Origin: CAWJJM01 sp963843275
GTDB lineage: Bacteria; Acidobacteriota; Thermoanaerobaculia; Multivoradales; JBCCEF01
Direction: 5' to 3'
Assembly (NCBI GenBank): GCA_963843275.1
Contig: CAWJJM010000011.1
Coordinates: 1-64,000 of the forward strand
DNA length: 64,000 nucleotides
Below are positions 1-8,643 of this stretch, one piece after another. A program made the translations under genes and the position numbers. Positions within the stretch are counted from its first letter, which is position 1. Every line of letters starts with the position of its first letter. The notes under the pieces are model-generated. The model saw only the letters and a program-made list of their open reading frames with translations, was not told the DNA's origin and searched no databases.

Positions 1-2
1 CC

Positions 3-590
3 GCGCAACGCCGCGAGGGGGGGCTCCCGGTCGCCGGAGCGACCGCGCCCACGGATGATCGCGACAGCGCCCCCGCCGAGCGGGCCGCCGCCCCTGCTCC
101 CGTGCCCGCGCGGCGCGATCCGGCCGGGGGCGACGCCGCGACCGCCGCGTTCGAGCGCGGCACGGAGGCCGCCGTGGCGCCGCGACCGACCGGCGACCGG
201 CCGGCGGCCGAGCGGCACGCTCCCAGCCGCCCCAGCCGCCCCAGCCGCCCTCTGTACACGCTGCAGCAGGTCCACGAGAGGACCGGGGTCCCCTACCCCA
301 CCCTGGCGCTCTATGCCGCCGCGGAGGCCGACCGCATCCCGGCCGTGGGCGAGCGCTACGCCCGCCTCTACCCGTACGAGGCGCTGGCGGTGTTCTGCCG
401 ACTCCACGCGGAGCGCACGCCGGGGTGGACGGCCCCGGCACTGCCGCCTCCGCCGGCCCCCGGTGCCGGCGAGCTCTCCGACCGCCTCGAGGCGCTGGAG
501 CGCTCGCAGCACCGCCTGGCGGACGAGCTGCGCGACGCTCTCGCCGAGCTCGACCGGCCCTTCTCCGGTTCCGGCTCGGCCTGGATCTAG
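3..590 (+). CDS. Helix-turn-helix (MerR/HTH_17-like) protein with C-terminal coiled coil, 5'-partial
   Basis: The frame is open from the left edge of the window, so the true start is probably outside it; GTG at 102 is the first plausible internal start and would give 162 residues. Counted from that start, a proline/arginine/alanine-rich linker leads into a compact helix-turn-helix-like unit at about residues 51-105, beginning LYTLQQVHERTGVPYPTL, which resembles the DNA-binding fold of MerR/excisionase-type proteins. A short amphipathic helix follows (about 123-150, with heptad leucines in LSDRLEALERSQHRLADEL) and probably mediates dimerisation. It is convergent with the receptor gene at 855-3548. 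I infer a small transcription factor; ligand and targets are unknown. The low-complexity N-terminal part may be linker to a missing upstream domain. Confidence 0.55.
   Translation, partial: AQRREGGLPVAGATAPTDDRDSAPAERAAAPAPVPARRDPAGGDAATAAFERGTEAAVAPRPTGDRPAAERHAPSRPSRPSRPLYTLQQVHERTGVPYPTLALYAAAEADRIPAVGERYARLYPYEALAVFCRLHAERTPGWTAPALPPPPAPGAGELSDRLEALERSQHRLADELRDALAELDRPFSGSGSAWI
222..248. repeat. Three 9-bp tandem repeats in the linker of the HTH gene
   Basis: CCCAGCCGC occurs three times head to tail and encodes repeated Pro-Ser-Arg in the linker before the helix-turn-helix. Units are in frame (9 bp), so copy-number change would only alter linker length. Confidence 0.8.
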
Positions 591-800
591 GCGGCGCCCG
601 CGGGCGCGGCGCCGCGCCGGCCCGCGCACGCCGCCCGCCTCCCCACCTCCCGACCCACCTCCGCGCCCCGGCCGACCGCCCGCCCGGAGCGGCGCCGCGG
701 ATCGCCGCTCGTGACGCCTCGTGCGGCCGCTCCGCGTCCGCTCCCGGCCGACCGCTCGCGAGAGGCGCCCACCGCCGGCCGGTGCGAATCCGCAGCAAAG

Positions 801-828
801 AAAAACGCCCGCGCCGAAGCGCGGGCGT
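801..828 (-). terminator. Intrinsic terminator of the 855-3548 receptor gene
   Basis: Perfect 10-bp stem ACGCCCGCGC/GCGCGGGCGT (805-814 and 819-828) with a TTCG tetraloop on the minus strand, followed by TTTTTCTTTGC. It lies about 25 bases after the receptor stop codon. Confidence 0.92.
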
Positions 829-854
829 CGAAAGGCCAGCCGTGAGGCCGGAGC

Positions 855-3548
855 CTAGAACTCGAAGCGGAAGCCCACCTCGTACCGGCGCGGGGTCTGC
901 CAATCGGTCGCGTCGCCGAGCTGGAGACCGCCACCGCAACCCTGAACCAGGTTGCACTGGTCGATCTGTTGCTCGCTGCTCAGCACGTTGATCACCGTGC
1001 CGATGAGCTGGGCGCGGGTGTCCCCGAAGGTGAAGCCCTTGCGCAGCTCGACGTCGAGCTGGTAGTTGTCCGGGCCCCGGCGGCTGCCGCGCGGCTCGGC
1101 GTACACGTAGTTGTCGCGGTAGGGATGCTCCTCACCGTTCAGGGTGTCGGTGACCGGCGTCCACGGGTACTCGGACGTCCAGAAGGCGTCGACCCCCACC
1201 GTCATCTGCCAGGGGAGCTGCGCATACCCGTTGATCTTCACGTGGTGGTGCGCCTCGTCGAGGCCGTACCGGTTCACGAAGTCGAAGGGATAGTTGTCGA
1301 AGGCCACGCCCGCGTTCTGGGTGTAGCCCACGTTGCCCTTCGAGTCCGAGTAGGTGTAGGACGCGATGAAGTGCAGGCGGTCGGTGGGACGGGTCTCGAA
1401 GCGGGTGATGACACCCTGGTACTTCCGCTTCAGGCCCGGCAGGTTGGCGGTGACGTAGTAGTCGCAGGAGTCGCTGCCGTTGACCACCGGCCAGTTGCCG
1501 TCGCAGGTGTCCTCGAAGTTGTCCTTGGTGTCCTTGTTGACGTAGGAGACCTCGAGCGAGGTGCGCGGCCCGAAGGCGTGCTCGACGCCGAGGATGAACT
1601 CGTCCGCGTACATCGGCTTGAGGCCGGGGGCGATGATCGAAGGCTGCGACGAGTTGTCCGTGTAGTACCAGTAGCCGTACGGGTCGAGGCCCTGCGGGTC
1701 ATTGACCTGGTTCGGGAAGTTGAACCCGCCCAGCGTGAAGCCGCCGCCGATCATCGAGCACTCCTGCGGGGTCAGGCCCAGCAGGTAGGCGTACCGGGTG
1801 CACGACGCGTAGTAGACCGTCGGCGAGAAGTTCACCCGGGCGTGGCTCGGCAGGGTCAGCGCGTTCGGGTGCATGAAGCGGCCGGCCGAGGCGCGCACCA
1901 CCGTGGTGGCGTCGCCCATCACGTCCCAGGCGACCCCCAGGCGCGGCTGGACCTTGTCCATGTCCGCCACCTTGTCGCCGATATCGTTGTTGAAGCTCAC
2001 CGTGTCGTACCGCACACCGAGCTTCGCGGTGACGCGCGGGTTGATCCGCCAGGCGTCCTGCACGTAGGCCGTTTCCAGCTTGCCGTCGTACTCGGCCGGA
2101 CCGGCGTCGGGCGACAGCAGGTAGAAGTACGGCCCGCCGTTGACGTCCTGGTAGTAGCCGCCACCGGTGGCGAAGTTCTGCGAGCTGAAGTACAGGTCGT
2201 TGTACTCGACGCCGCCCTTGAACTCGTGCGAGCCGCCGACGTTGTCCAGGAAGTAGGTCAGGCTGGTCTTGTACTCGTCGCGGTCCCGCTTCGAGTACTG
2301 CCGGTTGGTGTAGTTGACCGAGTTGACGCCCGTCGACACGTCGGTGTGCCCCTGGGTGACGAAATCACCGCTCTCCGGGAAGGCGTTGAGCTCCTGGCGG
2401 TTGATGCCGACCTTGAAGTCCCAGAACGCCGACTGCGACAGCACGCCGTCGACCGCGCCCTGGAAGATGTCGCCACCCTGCTCCTGGAACCCGTTGGCCT
2501 CTTTCATCACGAAGCGGCCGGCGTCGGTGTTGTCGATGTCGGCCGGGTCGCCGGAGTACTTGCCGACCACCCGCCAGCTGTCGTTGGCCTGGTAGGTCAG
2601 CTTGCCCAGGTAGTAGTTGCCCACGAACTTGCGGGTCGACGGCGCCTTGGCCGGCGTCCGCCGCGAGTCGGTGTACTCGTAGGCGGTGAAGAACCACAGC
2701 TTGTCGCGCAGGATCGGCCCACCCAGCGTCGCCGCCGGGTTGAGGAACTTGACCTCCTGGTCCTTCTTGTCGAAGTGGTCACCGTTCTCGTAGAAGTCGT
2801 TGTCCCGGTAGCGCACGTCGACCGTTCCGGAGAAGTCGTTGCCGCCCGACTTGGTGATCAGGTTCACCACGCCGCCGGTGGCCTGGCCGTACTCGGCCTC
2901 GAAGCCGCCGGTGTGCAGCGCGACCTCCTGGATGGCGTCGAAGTTGAAGTTGACGCCGAAGGTGGAGGTCACCGGGTCGGTGGTGGTGATGCCGTCCACG
3001 TAGTAGGCGTTGTCCCCCAGGGTCGAGCCGAAGACATTGGGGTTGGAGCCGCCGGTGACGCCCGCGGTCTGGGTCAGCACCGACTGGTAGCTGCGGTTGC
3101 CCGAGCCCACCACGGCCTGCGACAGGTAGTCGGCGTTGAACACCTGGCCGGTGCCCACCTGCTCGGGGTCGATCACCGGCGCCTCGGCGGTCACCACGAT
3201 CTCCTCGGAGACGGTGGACGGCGAGAGCTGGGCGTTGACCTCGGCGGTGCGGTCCAGGCGGACGGCCACCGTGGCGGTGCGGGTGGCGAAGCCCTCCAGC
3301 GCGAACTGGACCGTGTAGGTCTCCGGCTGGAGCTGCGGGAACTGGTAGACGCCCTGGGCGTCGGTCACCCGGATCCACGGCCCGCCGAGCACCTCGTCGG
3401 ACGACAAGGTCACGGTGACGCCGGGAGCGGGATCACCCGAGTCGAGGGTGACCTGCCCACGCAGATCGCCGGTGGTCGCGCCGAACGCGAGACCGGTGAC
3501 CAGCAGGCAGAGGACCGCGAGGGCGGTCGTTTTCAGACTGAGTCGCAT
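855..3548 (-). CDS. TonB-dependent receptor, Oar-like, with carboxypeptidase-regulatory domain
   Basis: An 897-residue outer-membrane protein. The ATG at 3548 follows GGAGGAAGGAAACC and begins a clear signal peptide (MRLSLKTTALAVLCLLVTGL, cleavage near Ala-Phe-Gly-Ala). Residues about 26-105 form a carboxypeptidase-regulatory-like/CNA-B type beta-sandwich (DLRGQVTLDSGDPAPGVTV). A plug region follows (EEIVVTAEAPVIDPEQVGT; GGVVNLITKSGGNDFSG), then a long beta-barrel ending in an aromatic terminus (YEVGFRFEF). This is the architecture of Oar-type receptors, common in Acidobacteriota and Myxococcota. Substrate is unknown; relatives import or bind large ligands with TonB. It is a close paralogue of the truncated receptor at 61526, sharing most plug and barrel motifs. 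A TAGAAT -10 box lies at 3629-3634 and a strong terminator follows, so it is probably monocistronic. Confidence 0.9.
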   Translation of the reverse strand: MRLSLKTTALAVLCLLVTGLAFGATTGDLRGQVTLDSGDPAPGVTVTLSSDEVLGGPWIRVTDAQGVYQFPQLQPETYTVQFALEGFATRTATVAVRLDRTAEVNAQLSPSTVSEEIVVTAEAPVIDPEQVGTGQVFNADYLSQAVVGSGNRSYQSVLTQTAGVTGGSNPNVFGSTLGDNAYYVDGITTTDPVTSTFGVNFNFDAIQEVALHTGGFEAEYGQATGGVVNLITKSGGNDFSGTVDVRYRDNDFYENGDHFDKKDQEVKFLNPAATLGGPILRDKLWFFTAYEYTDSRRTPAKAPSTRKFVGNYYLGKLTYQANDSWRVVGKYSGDPADIDNTDAGRFVMKEANGFQEQGGDIFQGAVDGVLSQSAFWDFKVGINRQELNAFPESGDFVTQGHTDVSTGVNSVNYTNRQYSKRDRDEYKTSLTYFLDNVGGSHEFKGGVEYNDLYFSSQNFATGGGYYQDVNGGPYFYLLSPDAGPAEYDGKLETAYVQDAWRINPRVTAKLGVRYDTVSFNNDIGDKVADMDKVQPRLGVAWDVMGDATTVVRASAGRFMHPNALTLPSHARVNFSPTVYYASCTRYAYLLGLTPQECSMIGGGFTLGGFNFPNQVNDPQGLDPYGYWYYTDNSSQPSIIAPGLKPMYADEFILGVEHAFGPRTSLEVSYVNKDTKDNFEDTCDGNWPVVNGSDSCDYYVTANLPGLKRKYQGVITRFETRPTDRLHFIASYTYSDSKGNVGYTQNAGVAFDNYPFDFVNRYGLDEAHHHVKINGYAQLPWQMTVGVDAFWTSEYPWTPVTDTLNGEEHPYRDNYVYAEPRGSRRGPDNYQLDVELRKGFTFGDTRAQLIGTVINVLSSEQQIDQCNLVQGCGGGLQLGDATDWQTPRRYEVGFRFEF

Positions 3549-3603
3549 TGGTTTCCTTCCTCCAGGATGGAATCTGGCCGATTGGGGAGCGGCCCCCACT
3601 CGC

Positions 3604-3634
3604 GCGGTCGGTCGTCGACCGCTCACCGATTCTA
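3604..3634 (-). promoter_or_regulatory. Probable -10 box and 5' stem-loop of the 855-3548 receptor mRNA
   Basis: On the minus strand TAGAAT (3634-3629) is followed seven bases later by GCGGTCG-loop-CGACCGC (3622-3604), placing a stem-loop at or near the expected mRNA 5' end. No good -35 hexamer is visible at 16-18 bp, so the promoter call is tentative. Confidence 0.4.
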
Positions 3635-3697
3635 AGCGCAAGGCCGGTGCCAGCGCCACGGGACAACGTAAACGCCTGTCAGCAGGGGGTTTCCTTC

Positions 3698-3730
3698 CCC
3701 TCCGGGGGGCCGCCGGCGCCGCCCGGAGGG
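3698..3730 (-). terminator. GC-rich hairpin downstream of the GWxTD gene, no T tract
   Basis: CCCTCCGGG and CCCGGAGGG form a 9-bp stem about 40 bases after the stop of the 3768-5252 gene. There is no uridine run, so it may be a Rho-type end or an mRNA-stabilising structure rather than an intrinsic terminator. Confidence 0.35.
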
Positions 3731-3767
3731 TCAGGAAATTGGATATCACTCCAGAAATTTGGATCGC

Positions 3768-5252
3768 CTAGGGGGCGACCTCGAGCTCGACGGTGCGCTC
3801 CACCGTCTCGCCGGACGCCTTCTCCCGGACGGCCAGCTCGAGCGTGTAGTCGCCGGCCTCCGGCAGGCCGCCCAACGTCAGGCTGCTGCCGTACATCCAC
3901 AGCCCTTCGCGCACCGGGGAGAGCACGAGGTCGGTGGTGAACGGCGAGCCCAGGCGGTGTCCGTCGCGGCGGACCGTCACCGTCGCCGCCACCCGCGGCG
4001 CGCCGCCCGGCGGCGCCTGGACGTACCCGAAGTAGGAGAGGTCCTGTTGCCGGGTGACCCGGTGCGACGGCAGCAGGTGCCAGCCGCCGACGTTGAACGG
4101 CGACCCGAGCGGAGCGTCCTTCTGCTCGACGACCCGCGGCGCCGTCCACACCGGCGACAGCCAGACGCCTGCTTCGCCGACCGGGGCCAGCGCGACCTCG
4201 ATGTGCCGCACCGCGACCGCCTCGGCGCCGGCGCCGGCCGCCAGCTCGAGCGCGTACTCCCCCGGCTCCAGCCACAGGGTCGCCTGGTAGGCGCGGCCGT
4301 CGGGCCGCTCGATCGGCTGGAAGGGAAGCTCGGCGAGCGAGGGTGCGGCGTCTCCGGGCGCCGACCAGCGGGCCACGAGCGCGTCGACCGGCGCGGCCTC
4401 CGGCGGCAGCTCGAGCTGGAGCCAGAGCGGCCGCTTGTCCCCGCCGCCGCCGTATCCGGGCTCGGTCCGCAGCGCCGCTCCGTCGGGCCACGGTGCCGGC
4501 TCGGCATCGAGCCAGGCCCGCGCCGCGGGCGGCAGCGGGACCGCCGCCTCGGACGCTCCCGGCGCCGCCGGCGCCGCCGCCGACGCCCCCGGGGCCGGCG
4601 TGGCGCTGGCCGGATGGCGGGGCCGCTCGAGCTCGGGGTGGACCAGGTAGGCCTCGGGAGCCTTGCGCAGCACCCGCAGCGTCAGCCCGCCGGCCCGCGA
4701 CGAGCGGTCGAGGACGAACTCGTCGCTGCCGCGCTGGGTCTCGTAGAAGCCGACGACCAGCCGGTCGGTCGGCACGGGCACCGGCAGGCGAGCGGTCTCG
4801 TACTCCCAATAGACGAAGGAGACGTCGGCGGTGCTCTCGCCGGCGATCGATCCCCCCGGGTTCATCTCGCGCACCGTCTGGTCCCCCATCCGGCGCGCGG
4901 CCGCCCGCGGCTCGCCGAGCAGGATCAGCACCTTCCCGCGGTCGGTGAGGGCGCCGCGGTGGGTCTCGCTGCCGAACCGGGCGTCGGCCAGCGCGACGCG
5001 GCGGTCGAACTCCTGCTTGAACTCGTTGACCGGGGTGTCGAGGTCGGGATCGCGGCGCGACCAGAACAGGTCCACGAAACGCTGCGCCTCGGCGTCGTCG
5101 TGGATGCTCTCCCACTGCCGCTGCTCCTGGTGCGTCATCAGGTACTGGACGGGGCCCTCGCCCCATCCGGCGAAGGCCTCGGACAGGTCGGCCCGCGCCA
5201 CCGGGACGGCGGTGAGGACGAGCGTCGTCGCGATCAGGGTCTTGCGCAACAT
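3768..5252 (-). CDS. GWxTD domain-containing exported protein
   Basis: A 494-residue protein. The ATG at 5252 follows AGGAGGAACCTCCG and starts a signal peptide (MLRKTLIATTLVLTAVPVARA). Directly after it come a GWxTD-like motif (GWGEGPVQYLMTHQEQ) and the rest of the family signature: FWSRRDPDLDTPVNEFKQEF and a glycine-rich RGKVLILLGEP near residue 110. The C-terminal half is a set of beta-sandwich-like stretches rich in Gly and Pro, with a low-complexity Ala/Pro insert around residue 240. GWxTD proteins are typical of Acidobacteriota; their biochemical role is not established, though they are predicted to act in the envelope. The gene sits downstream of the cobalamin adenosyltransferase gene on the same strand with a 59-base gap, so co-transcription is possible. 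Confidence 0.85.
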   Translation of the reverse strand: MLRKTLIATTLVLTAVPVARADLSEAFAGWGEGPVQYLMTHQEQRQWESIHDDAEAQRFVDLFWSRRDPDLDTPVNEFKQEFDRRVALADARFGSETHRGALTDRGKVLILLGEPRAAARRMGDQTVREMNPGGSIAGESTADVSFVYWEYETARLPVPVPTDRLVVGFYETQRGSDEFVLDRSSRAGGLTLRVLRKAPEAYLVHPELERPRHPASATPAPGASAAAPAAPGASEAAVPLPPAARAWLDAEPAPWPDGAALRTEPGYGGGGDKRPLWLQLELPPEAAPVDALVARWSAPGDAAPSLAELPFQPIERPDGRAYQATLWLEPGEYALELAAGAGAEAVAVRHIEVALAPVGEAGVWLSPVWTAPRVVEQKDAPLGSPFNVGGWHLLPSHRVTRQQDLSYFGYVQAPPGGAPRVAATVTVRRDGHRLGSPFTTDLVLSPVREGLWMYGSSLTLGGLPEAGDYTLELAVREKASGETVERTVELEVAP

Positions 5253-5311
5253 CGGAGGTTCCTCCTGTGGAGATCCGTGGGACGGCCCGCACTCCGGACG
5301 CGGCGGCCGGC

Positions 5312-5872
5312 TCAGGCGCGACTGTCCCAGACCGGCTCCGCGACCCCGCGGCGGTGGTTCTCGATCCGCCCGAGGACGAACAGCAGGTCGGACAGCCGGT
5401 TCAGGTAGCGCAGCGCCTCCGCCGAGACCGTCTCGGTGCGGGACAGCGCCACCACCCGCCGCTCGGCACGCCGGCACACGGCGCGCGCCAACTGCAGGCG
5501 CGCCGCCGCCGGGGCCCCACCGGGCAGCACGAAGTTCGACAGCGGCGCGAGCTCGCCGAGGAGATCGCCCTGCCACCCCTCGAGACGGAGCACGTGCCGC
5601 TCCTCGATGCGCGGCCCGGCCGGAGCCGGCCCGGCGGCCGTACGGGACAGCTCGGCGCCGAGGTGGAAGAGGTCGTTCTGGATCGCCGCGATCCGCGCCG
5701 CGACGTCCTCCTCCAGACCCCCCGCCACCGCCACGCCGAGCGCCGACGCCAGCTCGTCGACCGCACCGCAGGCCTCGATCCGGGGGTGCTCCTTGCCCAG
5801 GCGCTCGCCGCTGGCGAGCTGCGTCTCGCCGCGGTCTCCGGTGCGGGTGGTGACTCGGGTGATCCTGGGCAC
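5312..5872 (-). CDS. Corrinoid adenosyltransferase, PduO type
   Basis: A 186-residue ATP:cob(I)alamin adenosyltransferase, which transfers the adenosyl group of ATP to reduced cobalamin to make coenzyme B12 in the cytoplasm. I start it at GTG 5872 because GGAGGAGCC sits just upstream; the open frame continues further 5' without family similarity. Family motifs are in order: the N-terminal ATP-binding TRTGDRGET (residues 7-15), the helical region with ELASALG, the LSNFVLPGG segment, RRAERRVVALS and the C-terminal YLNRLSDLLFVLGR. Length matches the PduO family. A TTCCCG-N17-TATCCT promoter lies at 5911-5939. No B12-dependent enzyme is encoded in this window, so the adenosylcobalamin consumer lies elsewhere. 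Confidence 0.92.
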   Translation of the reverse strand: MPRITRVTTRTGDRGETQLASGERLGKEHPRIEACGAVDELASALGVAVAGGLEEDVAARIAAIQNDLFHLGAELSRTAAGPAPAGPRIEERHVLRLEGWQGDLLGELAPLSNFVLPGGAPAAARLQLARAVCRRAERRVVALSRTETVSAEALRYLNRLSDLLFVLGRIENHRRGVAEPVWDSRA

Positions 5873-5910
5873 GGCTCCTCCGGCGGCCGCGGGGAGCGGC
5901 GCCGTTGCGC

Positions 5911-5939
5911 AGGATAGCGCACCGTCCGGCGGAGCGGGA
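5911..5939 (-). promoter_or_regulatory. Sigma70-type promoter of the adenosyltransferase gene
   Basis: TTCCCG (5939-5934), 17-bp spacer, TATCCT (5916-5911) on the minus strand, about 40 bases before the GTG start. Confidence 0.55.
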
Positions 5940-6018
5940 ACGCGACAGGGCGCCGCCGCGTTGTGCTCCCTCGGCGGCCCCCGGCAGCGCGGACTCCGGA
6001 CCGGGCGGCGGCGGTGCG

Positions 6019-8568
6019 ATGGCAAAGACGCGGCGAGCTCCCAAGACCCCCCGACCGGACCGCCCCCCGGCGCCGCCGCCGGGCGGTGACCTCGCCCCCT
6101 CGACGCCGGCACGGCCGGGCTGGCTCCACCGGCTGGCGCTCGTCGCCCTCGGGGTGGCGCTCGCGGTGGGCCTGCTGGCCGCCCTCGAGGGAGTGCTCCG
6201 CCTGGCCGGGGCCGGCGAGGACCTGCTCTACGACGATCCCTTCGTCGGCTTCGCCCCGGGCAGCGAGCTGTTCGCCCGCCAGCGGCTGCCCGACGGCAGC
6301 GAGGTCTACGCCACCCGGCCGGAGAAGCTCGCCTTCTTCAACCCCCAGCGGTTCGCGGCCCGCAAGCCGGCCGGCGGCTACCGCGTCTTCGCGCTCGGCG
6401 GCTCGACCACCTTCGGCCGCCCGTACGACGACCGGGTGTCGTTCGCGCGCTGGCTCGAGCGCTACCTCGACGCTGCCGACCCCTCGCGGCGCTGGGAGGT
6501 GGTCAACGCCGGGGGCGTCTCCTACGCCAGCTACCGCGTGGTGCTGCTGATGCGCGAGCTGGTGCGCTACCAACCCGACCTGTTCGTGGTCTATACGGGC
6601 CACAACGAGTTCCTCGAAGAGCGCAGCTACGGGGACCTGGTGCACCAGAACCCGCTCCTCGGCCGGCTGCGGATGGACCTCTCCCGGCTCCGCTTCGCGG
6701 CCCTGGCGCGGCAGGTTTGGCGGCGGGCCGAGGGCCCGCCCGCGAAGCCCGCCGGCACCCTCGCGCCGGAGGTCGCCACCCGTCTCGACGGCTGGACGGG
6801 CCTCGCCGCCTACCACCGCGACGAGACGCTGGAAGCGGCGGTGGTCGAGCACTTCACCTACAACCTCGAACAGATGGTCCACCTGGCGCGCGACCACGGC
6901 GCGGCGATCGTCTTCGTCGAACCGGTGGAGAACCTCAAGGACTTCTCGCCCTTCAAGTCGCAGCACGCCGACGGCCTGCCGCCGGCCGACCGCCGCCGCG
7001 CCGAGGAGCTGCTGGAGCGCGGCGAGCAGCGTCTGGCGGCCGGCGACCCGGCCGCTGCGCTGCCCGCCCTCGAGGCGTCACGCGACCTCGACCCGGCCTA
7101 CGCCGAGACCCGGTTCCGGCTCGGCCGCGCCCTGCTGGCCCTGGGGCGCACCGAGGAGGCCCGCGCCGCCTTCGAGCAGGCCCGTGACCTCGACGTCGCC
7201 CCCTTGCGGGCACTCGGTGCGCTGCACCGCGCGGTGCGCCGGGTGGCGGGGCGGTTGGACGTCCCCCTGGTCGACCTGCCGGCGCTGCTCGCCGCCGACG
7301 ACCGGCGGCGCGGCGGCAGCGGCATCCCGGGCGACGAGCTCCTGCTCGACCACGTGCACCCCGACATCCCCGTCCACAGCCTGATCGCCCGGCGGGTGCT
7401 CGACCTGCTGGCGGCCGACGGCGTCGTCCACCCGGCTCCCGGCTGGGGCGAGGAGCGGGCCGCGGCGATCTACCGCCGCGTCGTCGGCTCGCTCGACCGT
7501 CAGGACTACGCGCGGCGTGATCTCAACCTGGCGAAGGTCCTGGGGTGGGCGGGCAAGCTCGAGGAGGCCGAGAGGCCGCTGGTGCGGGCCGCCGCGGTGC
7601 TGCCCGACGACGCCGAGGTGCAGCTCAACCTCGGCGTCCTCTACCAGCGCACCGGCCGGCCCGCCCCGGCCCTGGCGGCGCTCGACCGCGCCGCGGCGCT
7701 CGCCCCCGAGCGCCCCTCGGTCCACTTCAACCGCGGCGTCGTCCTGACCCAGCTCGGCCGCACCGACGCGGCGATCGCCGAGCTCGAGCAGGCCCTGCGC
7801 CTGCGGCCGGACTACCCGGAGGCCGAGCACGACCTCGGCGTCCTCTACCGCCAGCGCGGCGACCTCGACAAGGCGGCGGCCGCCCTGCGGGCCGCCCTCG
7901 CCGCCCACCCCGACGCGCCCGAGGTGCAGCGCAACCTCGCCCTGGTCGACCGCGACCGGGGGCGCTTCCGGGAGGCGGTGGCGGGCTTCCGGCGCCTGCT
8001 CGCCGCGCATCCCGACGACACCGCGGCCCGCACCGCCCTCGGGGTCACCCTGGCGTCGATGGGCCGGCTGGACGACGCCGCCGCCGAGCTCGAGCGCGCC
8101 GCGGCGGCCGCAGGCTCCGGCGCGGAACCGCTCTACAACCTGGGCCTGGTCTACGCCCGCCAGGGGCGCGGCGCCGACGCCGAGGCCACCTACCGGCGGG
8201 CGCTCGAGCGACGGCCCGACCACCCCGACGCCCTCAACAACCTCGGCATCCTGCTCGCCTCGCGGGGCGAGCTCGACGAGGCCCGGGAGCTCCTGGCGAG
8301 GGCGGTGGCCGCGGCCCCCGACAACGCGGACGCGGTCTTCAACCTGGGGGTCGCGGAGGACAACGCCGGGCACCCCGACGAGGCGCTGCGGCGCATCCGG
8401 CGCGCCGTCGAGCTGGCGCCCGACAACGGCCGCTTCCACTACGCCCTGGGGGCCCTCTACGCCGCCCGCGGCGACCTGGCCCGGGCGCGGACGCACCTCG
8501 AGCGCGCCACGGCCCTCGGCCAGGCGGTGCCCCCGGAGCTGCTGGCCCGGGTGCGCGCCGGCGGCTGA
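6019..8568 (+). CDS. Membrane-anchored SGNH/GDSL-type hydrolase with C-terminal TPR array
   Basis: An 849-residue protein starting at ATG 6019. A basic N-terminus precedes one membrane helix (about 36-60, LALVALGVALAVGLLAAL). An SGNH-hydrolase fold follows: block I GGSTTFG (127-133, candidate nucleophile Ser129), VVNAGGVSYASY (block II-like), the block III-like GHNE (194-197) and the late DHVH (444-447) carrying the Asp/His pair. A TPR pair is inserted near 330-390, and from about 490 to the end there are about ten TPR units. The enzyme part suggests an esterase/acyl hydrolase facing the periplasm, with the TPRs binding partner proteins. The substrate is unknown. It is transcribed divergently from the adenosyltransferase gene and converges on the receptor at 8644. 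I infer a role with the neighbouring TPR/ASPIC and receptor genes. Confidence 0.8.
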   Translation: MAKTRRAPKTPRPDRPPAPPPGGDLAPSTPARPGWLHRLALVALGVALAVGLLAALEGVLRLAGAGEDLLYDDPFVGFAPGSELFARQRLPDGSEVYATRPEKLAFFNPQRFAARKPAGGYRVFALGGSTTFGRPYDDRVSFARWLERYLDAADPSRRWEVVNAGGVSYASYRVVLLMRELVRYQPDLFVVYTGHNEFLEERSYGDLVHQNPLLGRLRMDLSRLRFAALARQVWRRAEGPPAKPAGTLAPEVATRLDGWTGLAAYHRDETLEAAVVEHFTYNLEQMVHLARDHGAAIVFVEPVENLKDFSPFKSQHADGLPPADRRRAEELLERGEQRLAAGDPAAALPALEASRDLDPAYAETRFRLGRALLALGRTEEARAAFEQARDLDVAPLRALGALHRAVRRVAGRLDVPLVDLPALLAADDRRRGGSGIPGDELLLDHVHPDIPVHSLIARRVLDLLAADGVVHPAPGWGEERAAAIYRRVVGSLDRQDYARRDLNLAKVLGWAGKLEEAERPLVRAAAVLPDDAEVQLNLGVLYQRTGRPAPALAALDRAAALAPERPSVHFNRGVVLTQLGRTDAAIAELEQALRLRPDYPEAEHDLGVLYRQRGDLDKAAAALRAALAAHPDAPEVQRNLALVDRDRGRFREAVAGFRRLLAAHPDDTAARTALGVTLASMGRLDDAAAELERAAAAAGSGAEPLYNLGLVYARQGRGADAEATYRRALERRPDHPDALNNLGILLASRGELDEARELLARAVAAAPDNADAVFNLGVAEDNAGHPDEALRRIRRAVELAPDNGRFHYALGALYAARGDLARARTHLERATALGQAVPPELLARVRAGG

Positions 8569-8588
8569 GCCGCGGACCGCCTGCGGAG

Positions 8589-8620
8589 AAAGAAAAAGCC
8601 CCGGCCTCGCGGCCGGGGCT
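8589..8620 (-). terminator. Intrinsic terminator of the 8644-11646 receptor gene
   Basis: AGCCCCGGCC (8597-8606), 4-base loop, GGCCGGGGCT (8611-8620); on the minus strand the stem is followed by TTTTCTTTCTCC. The stem sequence is almost the same as that of the terminator at 12021-12054, so it was copied with its receptor gene or conserved after duplication. Confidence 0.92.
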
Positions 8621-8643
8621 CGGAACGGACCGCTGCCGGATCC

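Noticed and set aside
781..800. tRNA T-arm-like GGTGCGAATCCGC
   Set aside because: The T-loop is TGCGAATC rather than TTCGAATC and no acceptor or anticodon arm surrounds it.
969..3635. An 888-codon open frame antisense to the first receptor gene
   Set aside because: It is valine/arginine/glutamate-rich, has no ribosome site or domain, and mirrors the receptor codons; long antisense frames are expected at this G+C. The same applies to the frames at 8935-11703 and 11962-15300 opposite the tandem receptors.
5401..6966. Long minus-strand frame covering the adenosyltransferase and the start of the SGNH gene
   Set aside because: Different frame from the adenosyltransferase; low-complexity Arg/Pro/Ala composition and no recognisable motif.
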